Shown here piece after piece: positions 43,626 through 53,569 of a stretch of DNA of 64,000 bases. The notes under the pieces were generated by a model. The model was not told where the DNA came from. It saw only the letters and a program-made list of their open reading frames with translations, and ran no database searches. Source of the stretch: Pictodentalium vernedei (lineage: Eukaryota > Mollusca > Scaphopoda > Dentaliida > Dentaliidae); NCBI GenBank assembly GCA_031216915.1, contig CM062296.1:144316344-144380343 (forward strand), written 5' to 3'. The translations under genes were made by a program, and so were the position numbers. How positions within the stretch are numbered: position 1 is the first letter of the stretch; every line of letters starts with the position of its first letter.

Positions 43626-44278
43626 ATATATAGAAATAATCTATTTGTATGCTCTGTAGGGCTATAAACAAAGTGCATATCATTGTTCATTTCAAACTAT
43701 CACTCTACTGTTTCTTGTCATTAATGAAAATTATGTGTATTGCGCATGTTAATATTATTTTGTGCTTTTCCCCTGTGTGCATATAGGCATTCAAATCGGT
43801 GAGTGGATTCAGTATTGACTGTACTTATTTCATCCTATCACTTTCAAAGCACATTTTCAATTAAATCATTTATTTTTCATTTTCAAGATTTATAATTTCT
43901 ATGTGTGTGTTTATGATTTGTTTTTTTGCTTTCATTTTCAGTATTTTTCTTCATAAGACCATCACAAATTTTTTCAAATATAGAATGAACATGTTCAAAT
44001 TTGCATTATTTTATTAAATAGAATTTTTGAAGTGATTTTAGCCACTGTATGCCATTGCTAATTCTCCACTGAAGTAGATTTTATCACATCACAAGAAGCA
44101 TTTTTATCACATTGGCTGGATTAGGTCAATTGCCTAGGGGAAGGTTTAAGTTTGACATTACTAGGCTATTTTGCATTTAACACTCCGCACATTAATGTTA
44201 GAATATATATGTTCTGAAATTGAGAGTATAAAATTTTCATGTCATGCAGGAATGCAATCAGTTCAACAGAGAAGGATT
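43626..44278. other. Intron-like sequence holding the first microexon candidate
   Basis: Unlike most of the window, this stretch is free of recognisable repeats, as expected around exons. Confidence 0.45.
43787..43798 (+). CDS. Candidate 12-nt microexon
   Basis: Pyrimidine-rich tract TTTTCCCCTGTGTGCATATAG, then GCATTCAAATCG, then donor GTGAGTGG. The four codons read Ala-Phe-Lys-Ser. Phase 0 on both sides, matching the phase left by the CADPS exon at 25884. It could be an alternatively spliced neuronal microexon of the same gene. Chance occurrence cannot be excluded from sequence alone. Confidence 0.4.
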
Positions 44279-44517
44279 TTAACCCTTTGGGGCCTATTTC
44301 TGACTTCTCTGACCTCAGAACAGGTGCTCTTAAAATGCCATCATGTGGCGCTCCTGTTGACAATAGACAAACTAAGTAGGCAGTGGTTGCTAGTCAAGGC
44401 TTAGCTGACTGTTAAAGCAGCCATGACTTGACTAGAAATCACTGCTAAGCCATTGGACATTTAAAAACTGTGGGCTGGTGGGAATTCTGGACACTTGTCC
44501 AGGCCCTAAAGGGTTAA
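44279..44517. mobile_element. O1: TTAA MITE
   Basis: TTAACCCTTTGGGGCC to GGCCCTAAAGGGTTAA with TTAA flanks. Inner arms GGTTGCTAGTCAAG...CTTGACTAGAAATCA fold on GACTGTTAAAGCAGCCATG. Confidence 0.75.
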
Positions 44518-44565
44518 GCTGTGTTATTGATGTGGAAATTAAAATTTTTCTGTATTTAGTTAGGA

Positions 44566-44915
44566 AGGGGGTGTGGTAAGTAGAGGTGCAGGCTGCGAGC
44601 CGAGAGGTCATCAATTTGAATCCCACCTGCAACAACTGCATTGTGTCCTTGGGCAAGACACTTCACCCCCATTGCCCACGTGGGGGCACAGTAGCATTGT
44701 GTACTAAGGCGTATTGCACGCCAATGGTGCACCTGCCTTCAGCCATTGCTAACCCTGCTTGTGTGGAGTTAGCATGTTGGGGAATTGTCAGTTGCTTGCA
44801 ATTGATCAGTGGTTCTCTCCAGGTACTCCGGCTTCCTCCACCCGTAAAACTATCGAGGCCATGATTAGCCATTGTACAGAAATATGTGACCTTAAATAAC
44901 AATAAATAAATAAAA
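44566..44915 (+). mobile_element. K11 SINE with deleted A-box region
   Basis: GGGGGTGTGGTAAGTAGAGG: the GGCTCAGTTGG segment of the head is missing. The rest is complete to CAATAAATAAATAAAAAA. Confidence 0.8.
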
Positions 44916-45492
44916 AATAATTCAGTTAGGACAGCAAATTTGTAAGGCCAAATACAAAAATACATTTGATTCATGAGGAATTACGTTTTAAACTGATGAG
45001 AGATGTGGGTTTTATTTTTTTTTTTTTTGTTAATAAAAAATAAGAAATACATGTGTTCAGATATATTTATGCACCTTTTTTTTAAAATAAATAATGCCTA
45101 CAAAATATTCATAATAAAGTTGTTTTCCACATAACGGAGCAAACTGGATGTTTACAAAACTAAGGTAATAAATTATAGAACTGTATTTTGATAAAGCTCT
45201 GCTGCAAACATGTGCAAATAAATATCAGTCAAAAAAGATACAATTTTAAAATCTAACAATTTCATACTAATTTTGGAAGATCTTCAAGCCTATAAAAATG
45301 TTCCAATGAAAGGGGTTCATTTTCAGTGAGGGATTTCCTGAGGACCAAAACCTTTTTTTTCTGTTCTAAGTTGGGTTGAGTTAAAATTTATATGACCATT
45401 GTAAAATTGGAAACATGGGTAAAATTAGCGTTGGCATATTAGCATTACTGTTTTGCAATTGATAGCGTGTTTATATGTTCTTATATCTACAG

Positions 45493-45510
45493 GACTTTAT
45501 CAAGGACAAG
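45493..45510 (+). CDS. Candidate 18-nt microexon
   Basis: Acceptor TGTTCTTATATCTACAG, exon GACTTTATCAAGGACAAG, donor GTGACT. Six codons Asp-Phe-Ile-Lys-Asp-Lys, phase 0 on both sides, 1.7 kb after the 12-nt candidate. Donor weaker than at 43799. Possible CADPS microexon; unproven. Confidence 0.35.
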
Positions 45511-45611
45511 GTGACTATTGTTTCTTTTAAGCTTCATTGATTACTTGCGAACTGATTGTTGTGAAGCTTACAGAGTAATAAGTATTTTATACACATAGGT
45601 AGAAGTGAATT

Positions 45612-45640
45612 TGTGTGTGTGTGTGTGTGTGTGTGTGTGG
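45612..45640. repeat. (GT)n microsatellite
   Basis: About 14 uninterrupted GT units. Confidence 0.95.
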
Positions 45641-45894
45641 AAGGTTGGTAAACTTAGACCGGTTAGGCATCAATGGTGGGCATTTATTCAAGAAAGTTAT
45701 TTGAGGAGATTAACTTCCTGACACCGGTAAGTCATGTTTGAACAAAGAGAAATAAGTCAAAATACAATGTGAGAGGAGTATGAGGAACTGGAATCAACGA
45801 CCCAAGTTGAAAAATTCCCAGCAAGGATCATTGATTCCTTCCGTTGTACTCAACCTGAGTTGTATTCTGTATTTATACCTCCATTAAACTTGAA

Positions 45895-46128
45895 TTAACC
45901 CTTAGGGCCTGTTTCCAACTTTTATGATTTTATGACCCCAGAACAGGTGCCCTTAACATGCTATCATGAAGAGGTCCTACTGTCAATAGACAGATTAGCA
46001 AGGCAGTGGTTTCTAGTCAAGTCTTGGCAACAAATCACGGCTAAGCCACTGGATGTATAGAGGCAATGGTATGGGAGGGGGTGGGGGGGGGGGATTTCAG
46101 GACACTTGTCCAGGCCCTTAAGGGTTAA
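45895..46128. mobile_element. O2: TTAA MITE
   Basis: TTAACCCTTAGGGCCTG to GGCCCTTAAGGGTTAA. Shares CCCAGAACAGGTGCCCTTAA and AAGGCAGTGGTTTCTAGTC with O1; has gained a long G-run at 46080-46093. Confidence 0.75.
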
Positions 46129-46500
46129 GTGGATGAGGTGATATTTTTAAAGAAAAATATCACCTTCAACGGTCTGTTAACTTTCTGCTTGATGGTGTTT
46201 TGTGCCAAAGCATTTTATTCACATGACAATGCCAATGAGATGTGTAATGACCAATCAGATGCATTCTTATACAACATTCTCATATGTAAGCAGGATTCCA
46301 GATGTGGTGTATCAAGCACATTTCCCAATGTCTGTATTGTATTTGGCATCGTTGAATACACACAGCCTTCAAAGTATAAAAGGTAGAAAAAAACTTTGGG
46401 CCTCAATTGTTTTCAAAGTGCACCTGATGTGGCAGACGTACACCTGATATGGCGCATCGTGACCTCAAGCAGCCATTAAAATTAGAAAGCATTTGTCATT
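46129..46500. other. Unassigned sequence
   Basis: Starts with a small foldback GATATTTTTAAAGAAAAATATC (46139-46160). Frames of 80 or so codons on both strands have no domain. Confidence 0.4.
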
Positions 46501-46506
46501 GCACAC

Positions 46507-47220
46507 GGAATCCATGGGTCCTTGTGGAAATCCGAGTAGTGTAGCAGTACATGTTTATTGAGGAAAACAAGTTCTATTTTACTTGTAAAGTACCCCTGTG
46601 AGAACCCTGGGTAGTGAAGCAATGCTTGTTCACTGAGGTCAACATTTTATACTTCACTAGTAAAATAGGACATTGTAAACAATGCCTGGAGTGGAAGTCC
46701 TGTAAATTGGGCAGCAGAGATATAATTGATTAGCTAAGGCTTAATAAAATTAAAAATCTGTTTCTCAGGCCCTCCCGCATGGTCCTTTTGGCTGCCGCAT
46801 GCTTTCTTTTTATGACCAATGCAAACTTGAAAAAATAAAAATTAAATGGTTTATGTCTGACATTTTTCAAAAGTTAATAAAACTGATAAATTTGTCCCTT
46901 GAGTGCAACAAGGCTTTGCAATGCTTTAGCATTGCAAAGCCTTGTTGCACCCAAGGGACGAAATACACCACCACCCTTGATATTCTGTAGATTATGAGGC
47001 CTAAAACATAAAATAAACCAAGAACATGAACTTTTGATAGCAAAGAAATAATTACAAAAATAAAATATAAAATAAAAAAACGCCCGCCCGCATGCAATTT
47101 TACAAAACTTGGCCTGAGAAACAGAACATCTACTTTGTATGGCCTAAACTTGGTTTTATTCTTGTGTTGAAGTCATGATATAGCCATAGATGCTGACAAA
47201 TACCACTAAGGATAAACAGT
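46507..47220 (+). mobile_element. J9: tandem J SINE pieces, split by E4
   Basis: A 5' J piece (46515-46595, TCCTTGTGGAAATCCGAGTAG on) is followed by a fuller J (46596-46737, GAGAACCCTGGGTAGTGAAG), then E4, then the J 3' part (47145-47220, AACTTGGTTTTATTCTTG to CTGACAAATACCACTAAG). Confidence 0.7.
46738..47144 (+). mobile_element. E4: complete Harbinger-like MITE, 407 bp
   Basis: TAA duplication (46735-46737, 47145-47147). Core AAGGCTTTGCAATGC/TTTA/GCATTGCAAAGCCTT. Inserted at GCTAA of the J body. Confidence 0.88.
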
Positions 47221-47645
47221 TTAAATGACTGTTACATTTTCTGTGGAACTTTTTGGTAAGATTCATTATTTGAATGTTCAAAATTGTGTGTGTGTAGATT
47301 GGGTAGTGTAGAGGGGATGGGTTGGAGGTTCCAGGTTCTGACATGGGCACTCTGTGTTAAAAAGTGACTTTAAATGTCACCGAAAGACCTCTTTGGGCAC
47401 CAAAGTATAACAAAAAAATCAGTTAAAAATCCCCTCTATGTGTTCTTACAAGGATCTCTTCAATTCCCTGAAGGGTGGTTGCTACTGGGAAATACTGCTT
47501 TGGTCCTCCAACTCGCATGTTTTAGGCTTTCATTACTTGCATTTGCTAGCTTTGCTGGCCATACTAAACACCACTTTTCAATTCTAAATTTGACAGAAAT
47601 TATGCTGTTTATCTTGCTCACAACCTTTAGAAACATCCAAGTTGT
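47221..47645. other. Unassigned sequence
   Basis: A 92-codon + frame (47374-47652) has no recognised domain or splice context. Confidence 0.35.
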
Positions 47646-47657
47646 ATTGTAGTAGAA

Positions 47658-48036
47658 TGAGGGGGCGCGGTGGCTCAGTTGGTAGAGGTGCAGGCTGCAA
47701 GCCGAGAGGTCCTCGGTTCGAATCCCACCTGCGGCAACCGCGTTGTGTCCTTGGGCAAGACACTTCACCCCGATTGCCTACATGGGGGCACGATGACGCT
47801 GTGTACTGAGGCGTACTGCACGTCGCTGGTGCGCATGTCTTCAACCAATCTAACCCTGCCTGTGCTGCGGTGCAGAGTTCAGAGTTACGATGTTGGAGAG
47901 CTGACAGCTGCTCGTCGTTGCTCGGTGGTTCTCTCCGGGTACTCCGGCTTCCTCCACCCGTAAAACTGTCACGGTCACGATTAGCCATTGTGCATAAGTA
48001 TGTGACCTTAAACCCCAATAAATAAATAAATAAATA
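47658..48036 (+). mobile_element. K12 SINE, complete, best-preserved
   Basis: 12-bp duplication ATTGTAGTAGAA (47646-47657, 48037-48048). Head GGGGGCGCGGTGGCTCAG...GGTAGAGGTGCAGGC; B box GGTTCGAATCC; tail CCCCAATAAATAAATAAAT. Contains a duplicated GTGCTGCGGTGCAGAGTTC insertion relative to K7. Confidence 0.92.
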
Positions 48037-48076
48037 ATTGTAGTAGAAGCACAGCTAATTGAAAACTTGCATAGTA

Positions 48077-48512
48077 CAGTGGAGCCCACTTAAGTGTATA
48101 TCATTCATTTGAATAACCCTGTTAAATGTATATAACTTACAAAACAAAAACGAACCATTTACCATACCTTCAGTACAAATTTGTCCTGTTAATTGCATAT
48201 AGGTTATTGCACGAACTCCTGTTAATTGAATAAAAATTTTGTAATCCTTTGAAGAACTACTCTACCACTTCCTCCAACCATCAGTCTGCCTGACCTTGGA
48301 TGTTGAAATGTCCTTAAATTTTAATGAATGGATAAATGAACAAACATTTAATATATCACATCTTGTTTAACATAGCTCTGTATTTGACATATCTCAGTCA
48401 AGTAAGATATGATGGATAGAAAATTTAGTATATCACCTGAGTGGAGAGAATTATTATTTTGGTTAATTGAAGCCTGTTTGTGTATTTTTCACTGACAAGT
48501 TTGTATTACTGC
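48077..48512. mobile_element. D3: diverged D MITE, right end lost
   Basis: TA|CAGTGGAGCCCAC start. The core is degraded (CTTGTTTAACATAGCTC, then TGACATATCTCAG). It runs into K13 before a CCACTG end. Confidence 0.65.
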
Positions 48513-48829
48513 GACAAAGCATTGAACTTCAAACTGAAAAGGTGTGCAGTTCGATCCTCGCCAGAGGTAACTGTGTTGTGTCTTTGGGCAAGGCACTTAA
48601 TCCCGATTGCCCATGTGGGTGCGTAGTGGTGCAGTGTACTACTGCACACCGATGATGCACTTGTCTTCAACCACTGCTAACCCCACTTGTGTAGAGTTAG
48701 TATGTTCAGGAGTCTGACAGTTGCTTGCCATTGCTTGGTGGTTCTCTCCAGGTACTCCAGCTTCCTCCACCCATAAAACTGACACGACGTGACCCTTGCT
48801 GTTGAAAACGTCATTAAATTCCAATAAAT
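48513..48829 (+). mobile_element. K13 SINE, tail split by D4
   Basis: Head fragment AAAGCATTGAACTTCAAAC with B box CAGTTCGATCC; body complete; tail CATTAAATTCCAATAAATA continues after D4 as AATAGATAAAT (49261). Confidence 0.75.
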
Positions 48830-48830
48830 A

Positions 48831-49258
48831 CAGTGGAGTCCACTTAATTGGATATCTCTTATATAATAATCCTGTTAATTGAAAATAATTTCCCAACACA
48901 AAACAATTTACCATACCTCCAATACAAAGTTGACCTGCTAATTGAATATAGGTTAAAGAGTAAACTCCTGTTAATTGAATAAAAACTCCTGTAACCTGTC
49001 AAGAAATTACCATAACTCTCTCCAGTTTTCCTTTGTTTGTAGATGTAGTTGGCTTTAGTACATCCAATACAAACATTTAATCTATTATATCTTGTTTGAC
49101 AGAGCTCATGGAGCTATGTCAAACAATATATAATAGAATAAATGCTAAGTTTATCTCTAGGATACAGGAAAATGACACAATCCCCATTGATTGTATGTCC
49201 TGTTAATTGAATAATTATCATTGGCAAAGTGGCTATTCAATTAACAGGGTTTCCACTG
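48831..49258. mobile_element. D4: complete D MITE, 428 bp
   Basis: TA at 48829-48830 and 49259-49260. CAGTGGAGTCCAC to GGGTTTCCACTG. Core CTTGTTTGACAGAGCTC/ATG/GAGCTATGTCAAACAAT with two arm mismatches. Confidence 0.82.
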
Positions 49259-49340
49259 TAAATAGATAAATTTCTGTGATGGCAAACCTTTACCAATCTG
49301 TAACTCGTGATCTAACTAATTGGCTGTATCCACCCCCCTA

Positions 49341-49420
49341 TGTGACCCCTCATTGGAATGACTCATCAAGCTCGTTCCAGTGAAGGTTCACATGATGTGG
49401 TGTTGCTGAATTTGTTTTTA
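49341..49420. mobile_element. P2 core fragment
   Basis: TGTGACCCCTCATTGGAATG...CTCGTTCCAGTGAAGGTTCACATG: P2 core and one inner arm, without TTAA ends. Confidence 0.65.
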
Positions 49421-49639
49421 AAATTTGAAAACAAATTATTAAATAACAGATTTTGCTGTTTTTGCAGCAAACCAGAAAACCAAACTGTAAGACCAATCAA
49501 AAACAAGCTGAAGGTTTTTTTTGTGTGGTTGTGCGTAAACTGATCAAACTATTTTTCTGGTAGGGAACTGGTCTCGTGGCCACAATGGACTCTTGTCACT
49601 TAATCTATCTGGCAAGGGGGCGATTACGTCATGTTCTCA
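49421..49639. other. Unassigned sequence
   Basis: TTGCTGTTTTTGCAG (49451-49465) looks like an acceptor, but the only nearby donor would give a 19-nt exon that does not keep phase 0. Confidence 0.35.
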
Positions 49640-49641
49640 TT

Positions 49642-49712
49642 GTCATATTTTCTCCCTTATTGACTTGTCCAGTGGACAAGTCAGTAAGGGAGAAAATGTG
49701 ACAGAACACAAT
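49642..49712. repeat. Foldback, ~30-bp arms
   Basis: CATTTTCTCCCTTA-type arm CATATTTTCTCCCTTATTGAC pairs with AGTCAGTAAGGGAGAAAATG around TTGTCCAGTGGACAA. Lies just before L2. Confidence 0.75.
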
Positions 49713-49726
49713 GTAGATTAGATAGA

Positions 49727-50325
49727 GAGTAATCGCTTGACTGGACTGGTTACATGAAATAATTCATGAGAGGTGAGGGACGTTGTACAAACACGAGTGC
49801 ACGCATGCGCACAAGTGTTTTACAATATAGTCCATCACCACGAATGAATTATTTCACGTAACCAGTCCAGTCAAGCGATTACTCCGTTTATTACATTTCA
49901 GTATTAACGATAATTATATTATTTAACCCTTTACCTAACGTAACGGCCAAAACCGGCCAGCGCTGTTCTCAAAAATCACCAATTAATTTTCATTATTTTT
50001 TCATTTTTTGTTTCTAAAACATAAGTTATGACTCCTCATTGGAACGAGCTCATCGAGCTCGTTCCAATGAGGGGTCATAACCTATGTTTTTGAGACAAAA
50101 AATGAAAATAATAGTTATTCAAGAATTTTTTTTTGCAAGTGTCGTCTGCTTTTCATGTCAGGTAAAGGGTTAAAAAAACAAAAAACAATGAAGTCCCCAT
50201 TACACCCACGCAAAGCATCTTCATTTGCACACACGGATACATGACCCAATTGTTGATTGCATAATTCACTTGTGAAGTCATTTATAATCAAACCCGGAAA
50301 TCCCAGTAAATCACTCTTTAGAAAG
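49727..50325 (+). repeat. L2 composite: foldback, P1h and shared tail
   Basis: Foldback 49727-49888 (GAGTAATCGCTTGACTGGAC / GTCCAGTCAAGCGATTACTC), spacer ending ATTATATTATTTAA as in L1, P1h, then a tail with TTATAATCAAACCCGGAAAT. Carries about 95 bp (50174-50268) that L1 lacks. Confidence 0.75.
49923..50173 (-). mobile_element. P1h: complete P1 MITE
   Basis: TTAA at both ends; core CATTGGAACGAGCTC/ATC/GAGCTCGTTCCAATG perfect. Confidence 0.85.
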
Positions 50326-50374
50326 TAAGAAATGAACTTTATTCATTTGTTACCTTAATTTATGTTTTTTCTAA

Positions 50375-50880
50375 ATCAGTATGCTTAGTGACTGGAGCCC
50401 TAGAACCCCAAAGAATGATTCGAGGGAAGTCAGACTGAACCCAATGAAGATACTTACAGACACTTTTGTGTTGAGTGGTGTCATACAAACAATTCATGCT
50501 TTTTTCCCTAAGTTAAGAAACCTGTTAACCCTTTACCCAATGCAGACGATATCAAAATTTATTATTTTAAATATAATTTTTTTTAATTTTTCAAAACATT
50601 TCAACAAAACCATATCATGTGACCCCTCATTGGAATGAGCTCGTTCCAGTGAGGGGTCACATGATATGGTTTTGTTGAAATATTTTGAAAAATTTAATTT
50701 TTTCAACTGCTCAATTTGCATATTATGCGGGCGGATACAGGCAATTTGTTAGGTAAAGGGTTAAGTTATTTACTATATGTTCTTAACACATAGAACAACT
50801 GAACCGAAACTTGACGTTTTCCCTAAAACCAAATCTCAAAAATTAAAACATCCCAGCTCTGTAGTACTGTAAAGAATTTT
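50375..50880 (+). repeat. Q1: dispersed repeat split by P2b
   Basis: TGCTTAGTGACTGGAGCCC...GAGGGAAGTCAGACTGAACC, then after P2b GTTATTTACTATATGTTC to AAAACCAAATCTC. Same order as Q2 at 51560-51845. Confidence 0.65.
50525..50764. mobile_element. P2b: complete P2 MITE, 240 bp
   Basis: TTAACCCTTTACCCAATGC to GGTAAAGGGTTAA with TTAA flanks. Core CATTGGAATGAGCTCGTTCCAGTG; inner arm CAACAAAACCATATCATGTG. Confidence 0.85.
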
Positions 50881-51082
50881 AGACTGGCCATTTGTGTTAA
50901 CCAATAGCAAAAAATTAAATGGACATGCAAATATTCATCTCCGCCCACTCCCCCTTCAACAAACATCAGTCGCAGCCATGTCTCCTTGACGAAGCAAAAG
51001 TAACAATACTGACATGACTTCATGCAAATGTGACCAGGCAAATTTTGCATCAACACCTGGTTTGCAGCAAAGTTATCACTGG

Positions 51083-51413
51083 GGCTGAGTGGGTAGAGGT
51101 GCAGGCTGCAAGCCGAGATGTTCTCGGTTTGAATCCCACCTGCAAAAACTGTGTTGTGTTCTTGGGCAAGACACTTCACCCTCATTGCCCATGTGGGGGC
51201 ACAGTGACGTTGTGTACTGAGGGGTACTGCGCATCAATTGTGCACCTGTCTTCAACCAATGCTAACCCTGCTTGTGTGGAGTTTTTATGTTGGGGAGCTA
51301 ACAGTTGCTTGCCATTGCTTGGTGGTTCTCAGAGTACTCTGGTTTCCTCTACCCATAAAACTGTTGTGGTCACAATTAGCCATTGTGCAGAAATTTGTGA
51401 CCTTAAACACTAA

Positions 51414-51464
<51 letters not shown>

Positions 51465-51472
51465 CTCTTCTT
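51083..51472 (+). mobile_element. K14 SINE with long (AATA)n tail
   Basis: GGGGCTGAGTGGGTAGAGG head, full body, then ACACTAATAAATAAATAAAT continuing as about 13 AATA units. Confidence 0.88.
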
Positions 51473-51559
51473 GGCCTTGTTGATTGAAACAACAGAAAAT
51501 TTTGGTAATTTGATGTTGATCCCAGAATTTATTTATTCATTGGTTTTTCTGATTGAATA

Positions 51560-51845
51560 GGCTTAGTAACTGATCCACTCAGAACCCCTGAGAATTATCA
51601 AAGGGAAGTTAGGCTGATCCCAATAGTAAAACTTACAGGCATGGTTATTTTGTGGTGAGTGATGTTGTACAAACTATTTCAGATTGTTTCCAAGTTAAGG
51701 AACCTGAAGTCTTATTTATTATATGTTCTTAACACAGAAAAACTGAACCAAAACCAATATTTTTTTCTGAAACCAACCAGAAACCAAATTTGAAAAAGCA
51801 AACCCTTCTTCTAGCTCTAATTACTGCTGGGCAAAGTGTTACAGT
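51560..51845 (+). repeat. Q2: dispersed repeat
   Basis: Uninterrupted partner of Q1 (GGCTTAGTAACTGATCC ... GAAACCAACCAGAAACC). Ends near CTTCTAGCTCTAATTAC. Confidence 0.65.
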
Positions 51846-51892
51846 GAAATAAACCACGGAACTAGAATATATTTTCAAGCCCGTGGTTGGAG

Positions 51893-52122
51893 AGTTTGAT
51901 GGCTCATTGGTTAGAATATTGGAACAGAGGTCAGAAGGTTGTATGTGCGATCCTAACCATTGTTGTCTACATTGTGTCCTTGGGCAAGACACATCAAAAA
52001 TATAATTAATTAAAGTTTTGCTGATGATTATGATTACCCGGCAAATGCATGCTTGGACATCATTGCCCACACGTGGATTGCAGGCAGTCCATGCCGACTG
52101 TACTGTAAGGCGTACTGTATTT
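51893..52122 (+). mobile_element. K SINE, aberrant
   Basis: GAGTTTGATGGCTCATTGG head and TTGTGTCCTTGGGCAAGAC, then a foreign ~70-bp piece, then CCCACACGTGGATTGCAGGC and AAGGCGTACTG. It ends inside the arm of the next foldback. Confidence 0.55.
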
Positions 52123-52282
52123 ACACATAATGACACACATGTGTGAATGGATTAATCGATATGGCACGAGTGCTAGCGCGGAAGTATAAAACAAGAGGCC
52201 AAAGGCCTCAAGCTTTACACTTCCGCAGTGGCACAAGTGCCATATTGATTAATCCATTCACACGTGTGTGTCATTATGTGTT
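52123..52282. repeat. Foldback, ~75-bp imperfect arms
   Basis: ACACATAATGACACACATGTG pairs with CACGTGTGTGTCATTATGTGT; inner GAATGGATTAATCGATATGG with CCATATTGATTAATCCATTC; centre AGAGGCCAAAGGCCT. No TTAA, TA or 8-bp flank recognised. Confidence 0.8.
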
Positions 52283-52357
52283 TATTACATGCCTTAACAT
52301 CTATAAAGCAATTATTAGAAGGACATGCAGCAATTCATTTGACAACCCATCTCCTGA

Positions 52358-52410
52358 GTTCCAATGTGTTCTGTGTGCCAATAGGCACATAGAACACATT
52401 GGAACTCGGA
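52358..52410. repeat. Hairpin with 22-bp perfect stem
   Basis: GAGTTCCAATGTGTTCTGTG, then TGCCAATAGGCA, then CATAGAACACATTGGAACTC. Confidence 0.85.
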
Positions 52411-52659
52411 GGATGAACTATCAACGAAAAGAACACATTTTATCACCAACCAAATTTGTGAGGGGAACCTGTGTTACTATTTTTATCTATCACTAGTGAT
52501 TCAAATTGTAATTGCAGTGCACTATTTGTAGAAAATTCCATTGAAATTTTGCTTCTATTTAAAAATAGTCTGTCAACAATTTCCGTTTGGCACATACGTG
52601 CGGAACAGATTTTCATTTTCTGCATGGTTTAGTGTTGCTGTAGATGGGGATATCATAAA

Positions 52660-52872
52660 AAAGGCATGTAATAAATTGATGGTACACATGCCTTCAACCG
52701 ATGCTAACCCTGCTTGTGGGGGGAGGGGGGTTAGTAAGTTGGAGAGTCTGATAGTTCCTCACCATTGCTCAGTATTTCTCTCCAAGTTCTCCTACTTTGT
52801 CCATCCATAAAACTGTCAAACATATTTGACCCTGGCTTTTGAAAGTGTCGTGAAAACCAGAAAAATATATAA
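52660..52872 (+). mobile_element. K SINE, 5'-truncated
   Basis: From TTGATGGTACACATGCC through a G-run variant of the AACCCTGCTTGTG block to GTCGTGAAAACCAG; (AATA)n replaced by AAAAATATATAAATAT. Confidence 0.65.
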
Positions 52873-52879
52873 ATATATC

Positions 52880-53216
52880 CTTCACCTGTAAAATTATGTA
52901 TTTGTGCAATAAAAAATTAATTGGAATGTTCTCAAATACAACAGCAAGTCAGCCAAATAGATGTAACATGCCTAGTTAGAGTCTAAGCAATTGCAATTTT
53001 CTATTTTTGAATTGAATTTTGTTTGCTAAGCCTCGGTAGAGCTAGTGCTGCTGTATTCTTTTTCATTCAACGTCTTCCCCATGGAGCTCCTGAATGGTAA
53101 CATCCAAAAGAATATAATTTACAGCAAATTGGGCATATCTCTTTTGTATTCAGCAGGAATTTCAGTAATAATTTAATTCTACTGCCTTCCGCTTTGGCAA
53201 ACCTGAGAAGTCAGGC
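52880..53216. other. Unassigned sequence
   Basis: Nothing recognised. Confidence 0.35.
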
Positions 53217-53411
53217 AGTGGAACCATGGAAAGTGGAACAGTGCTTGCTTATTGTGGTAAACAAGTTCAGCTTTATTGGTAAAATATGACCTGGAACCAA
53301 CACACATCCTCTACTGTGTGCAGCATAACGATTGGCTAAACTTGACTTCATACCTCTGAAGCAGTCATGATACAGCCTGAAAGTGACACTAAACACCAAT
53401 AAATAAATAAT
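53217..53411 (+). mobile_element. J10 SINE
   Basis: AGTGGAACCATGGAAAGTGG to ACACTAAACACCAATAAATAAATAA. Confidence 0.75.
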
Positions 53412-53569
53412 TCTACTCCCCTGTATTAAATTATTGTTGAACCTTCTTGTCCTTTTGAGGCAGAATGTATCATCTTGTCAAAGAATGCTAGTACTGATTT
53501 TTCATCTTGCATTTGGTGTCATTCTCTTCAAATAAGAGGTCAGTGGCGATGTGCTTTGAAATGTTAATA

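Larger units (their letters stand above)
44920..45894. other. Intron-like sequence holding the second microexon candidate
   Basis: No transposon recognised; contains the (GT)n tract at 45612-45640. Confidence 0.45.

Noticed and set aside
45612-45640. (GT)n tract as a regulatory Z-DNA site
   Set aside because: An ordinary dinucleotide microsatellite; nothing in the sequence supports a specific role.
47658-47740. tRNA gene with A and B boxes
   Set aside because: Each such head continues into the K body and ends in (AATA)n with a target duplication, so it is a SINE head; no standalone tRNA cloverleaf was found.
49466-49484. 19-nt exon between TTTTTGCAG and GTAAGA
   Set aside because: Length is not a multiple of three, the phase does not fit neighbours, and similar chance pairs are expected in 64 kb.
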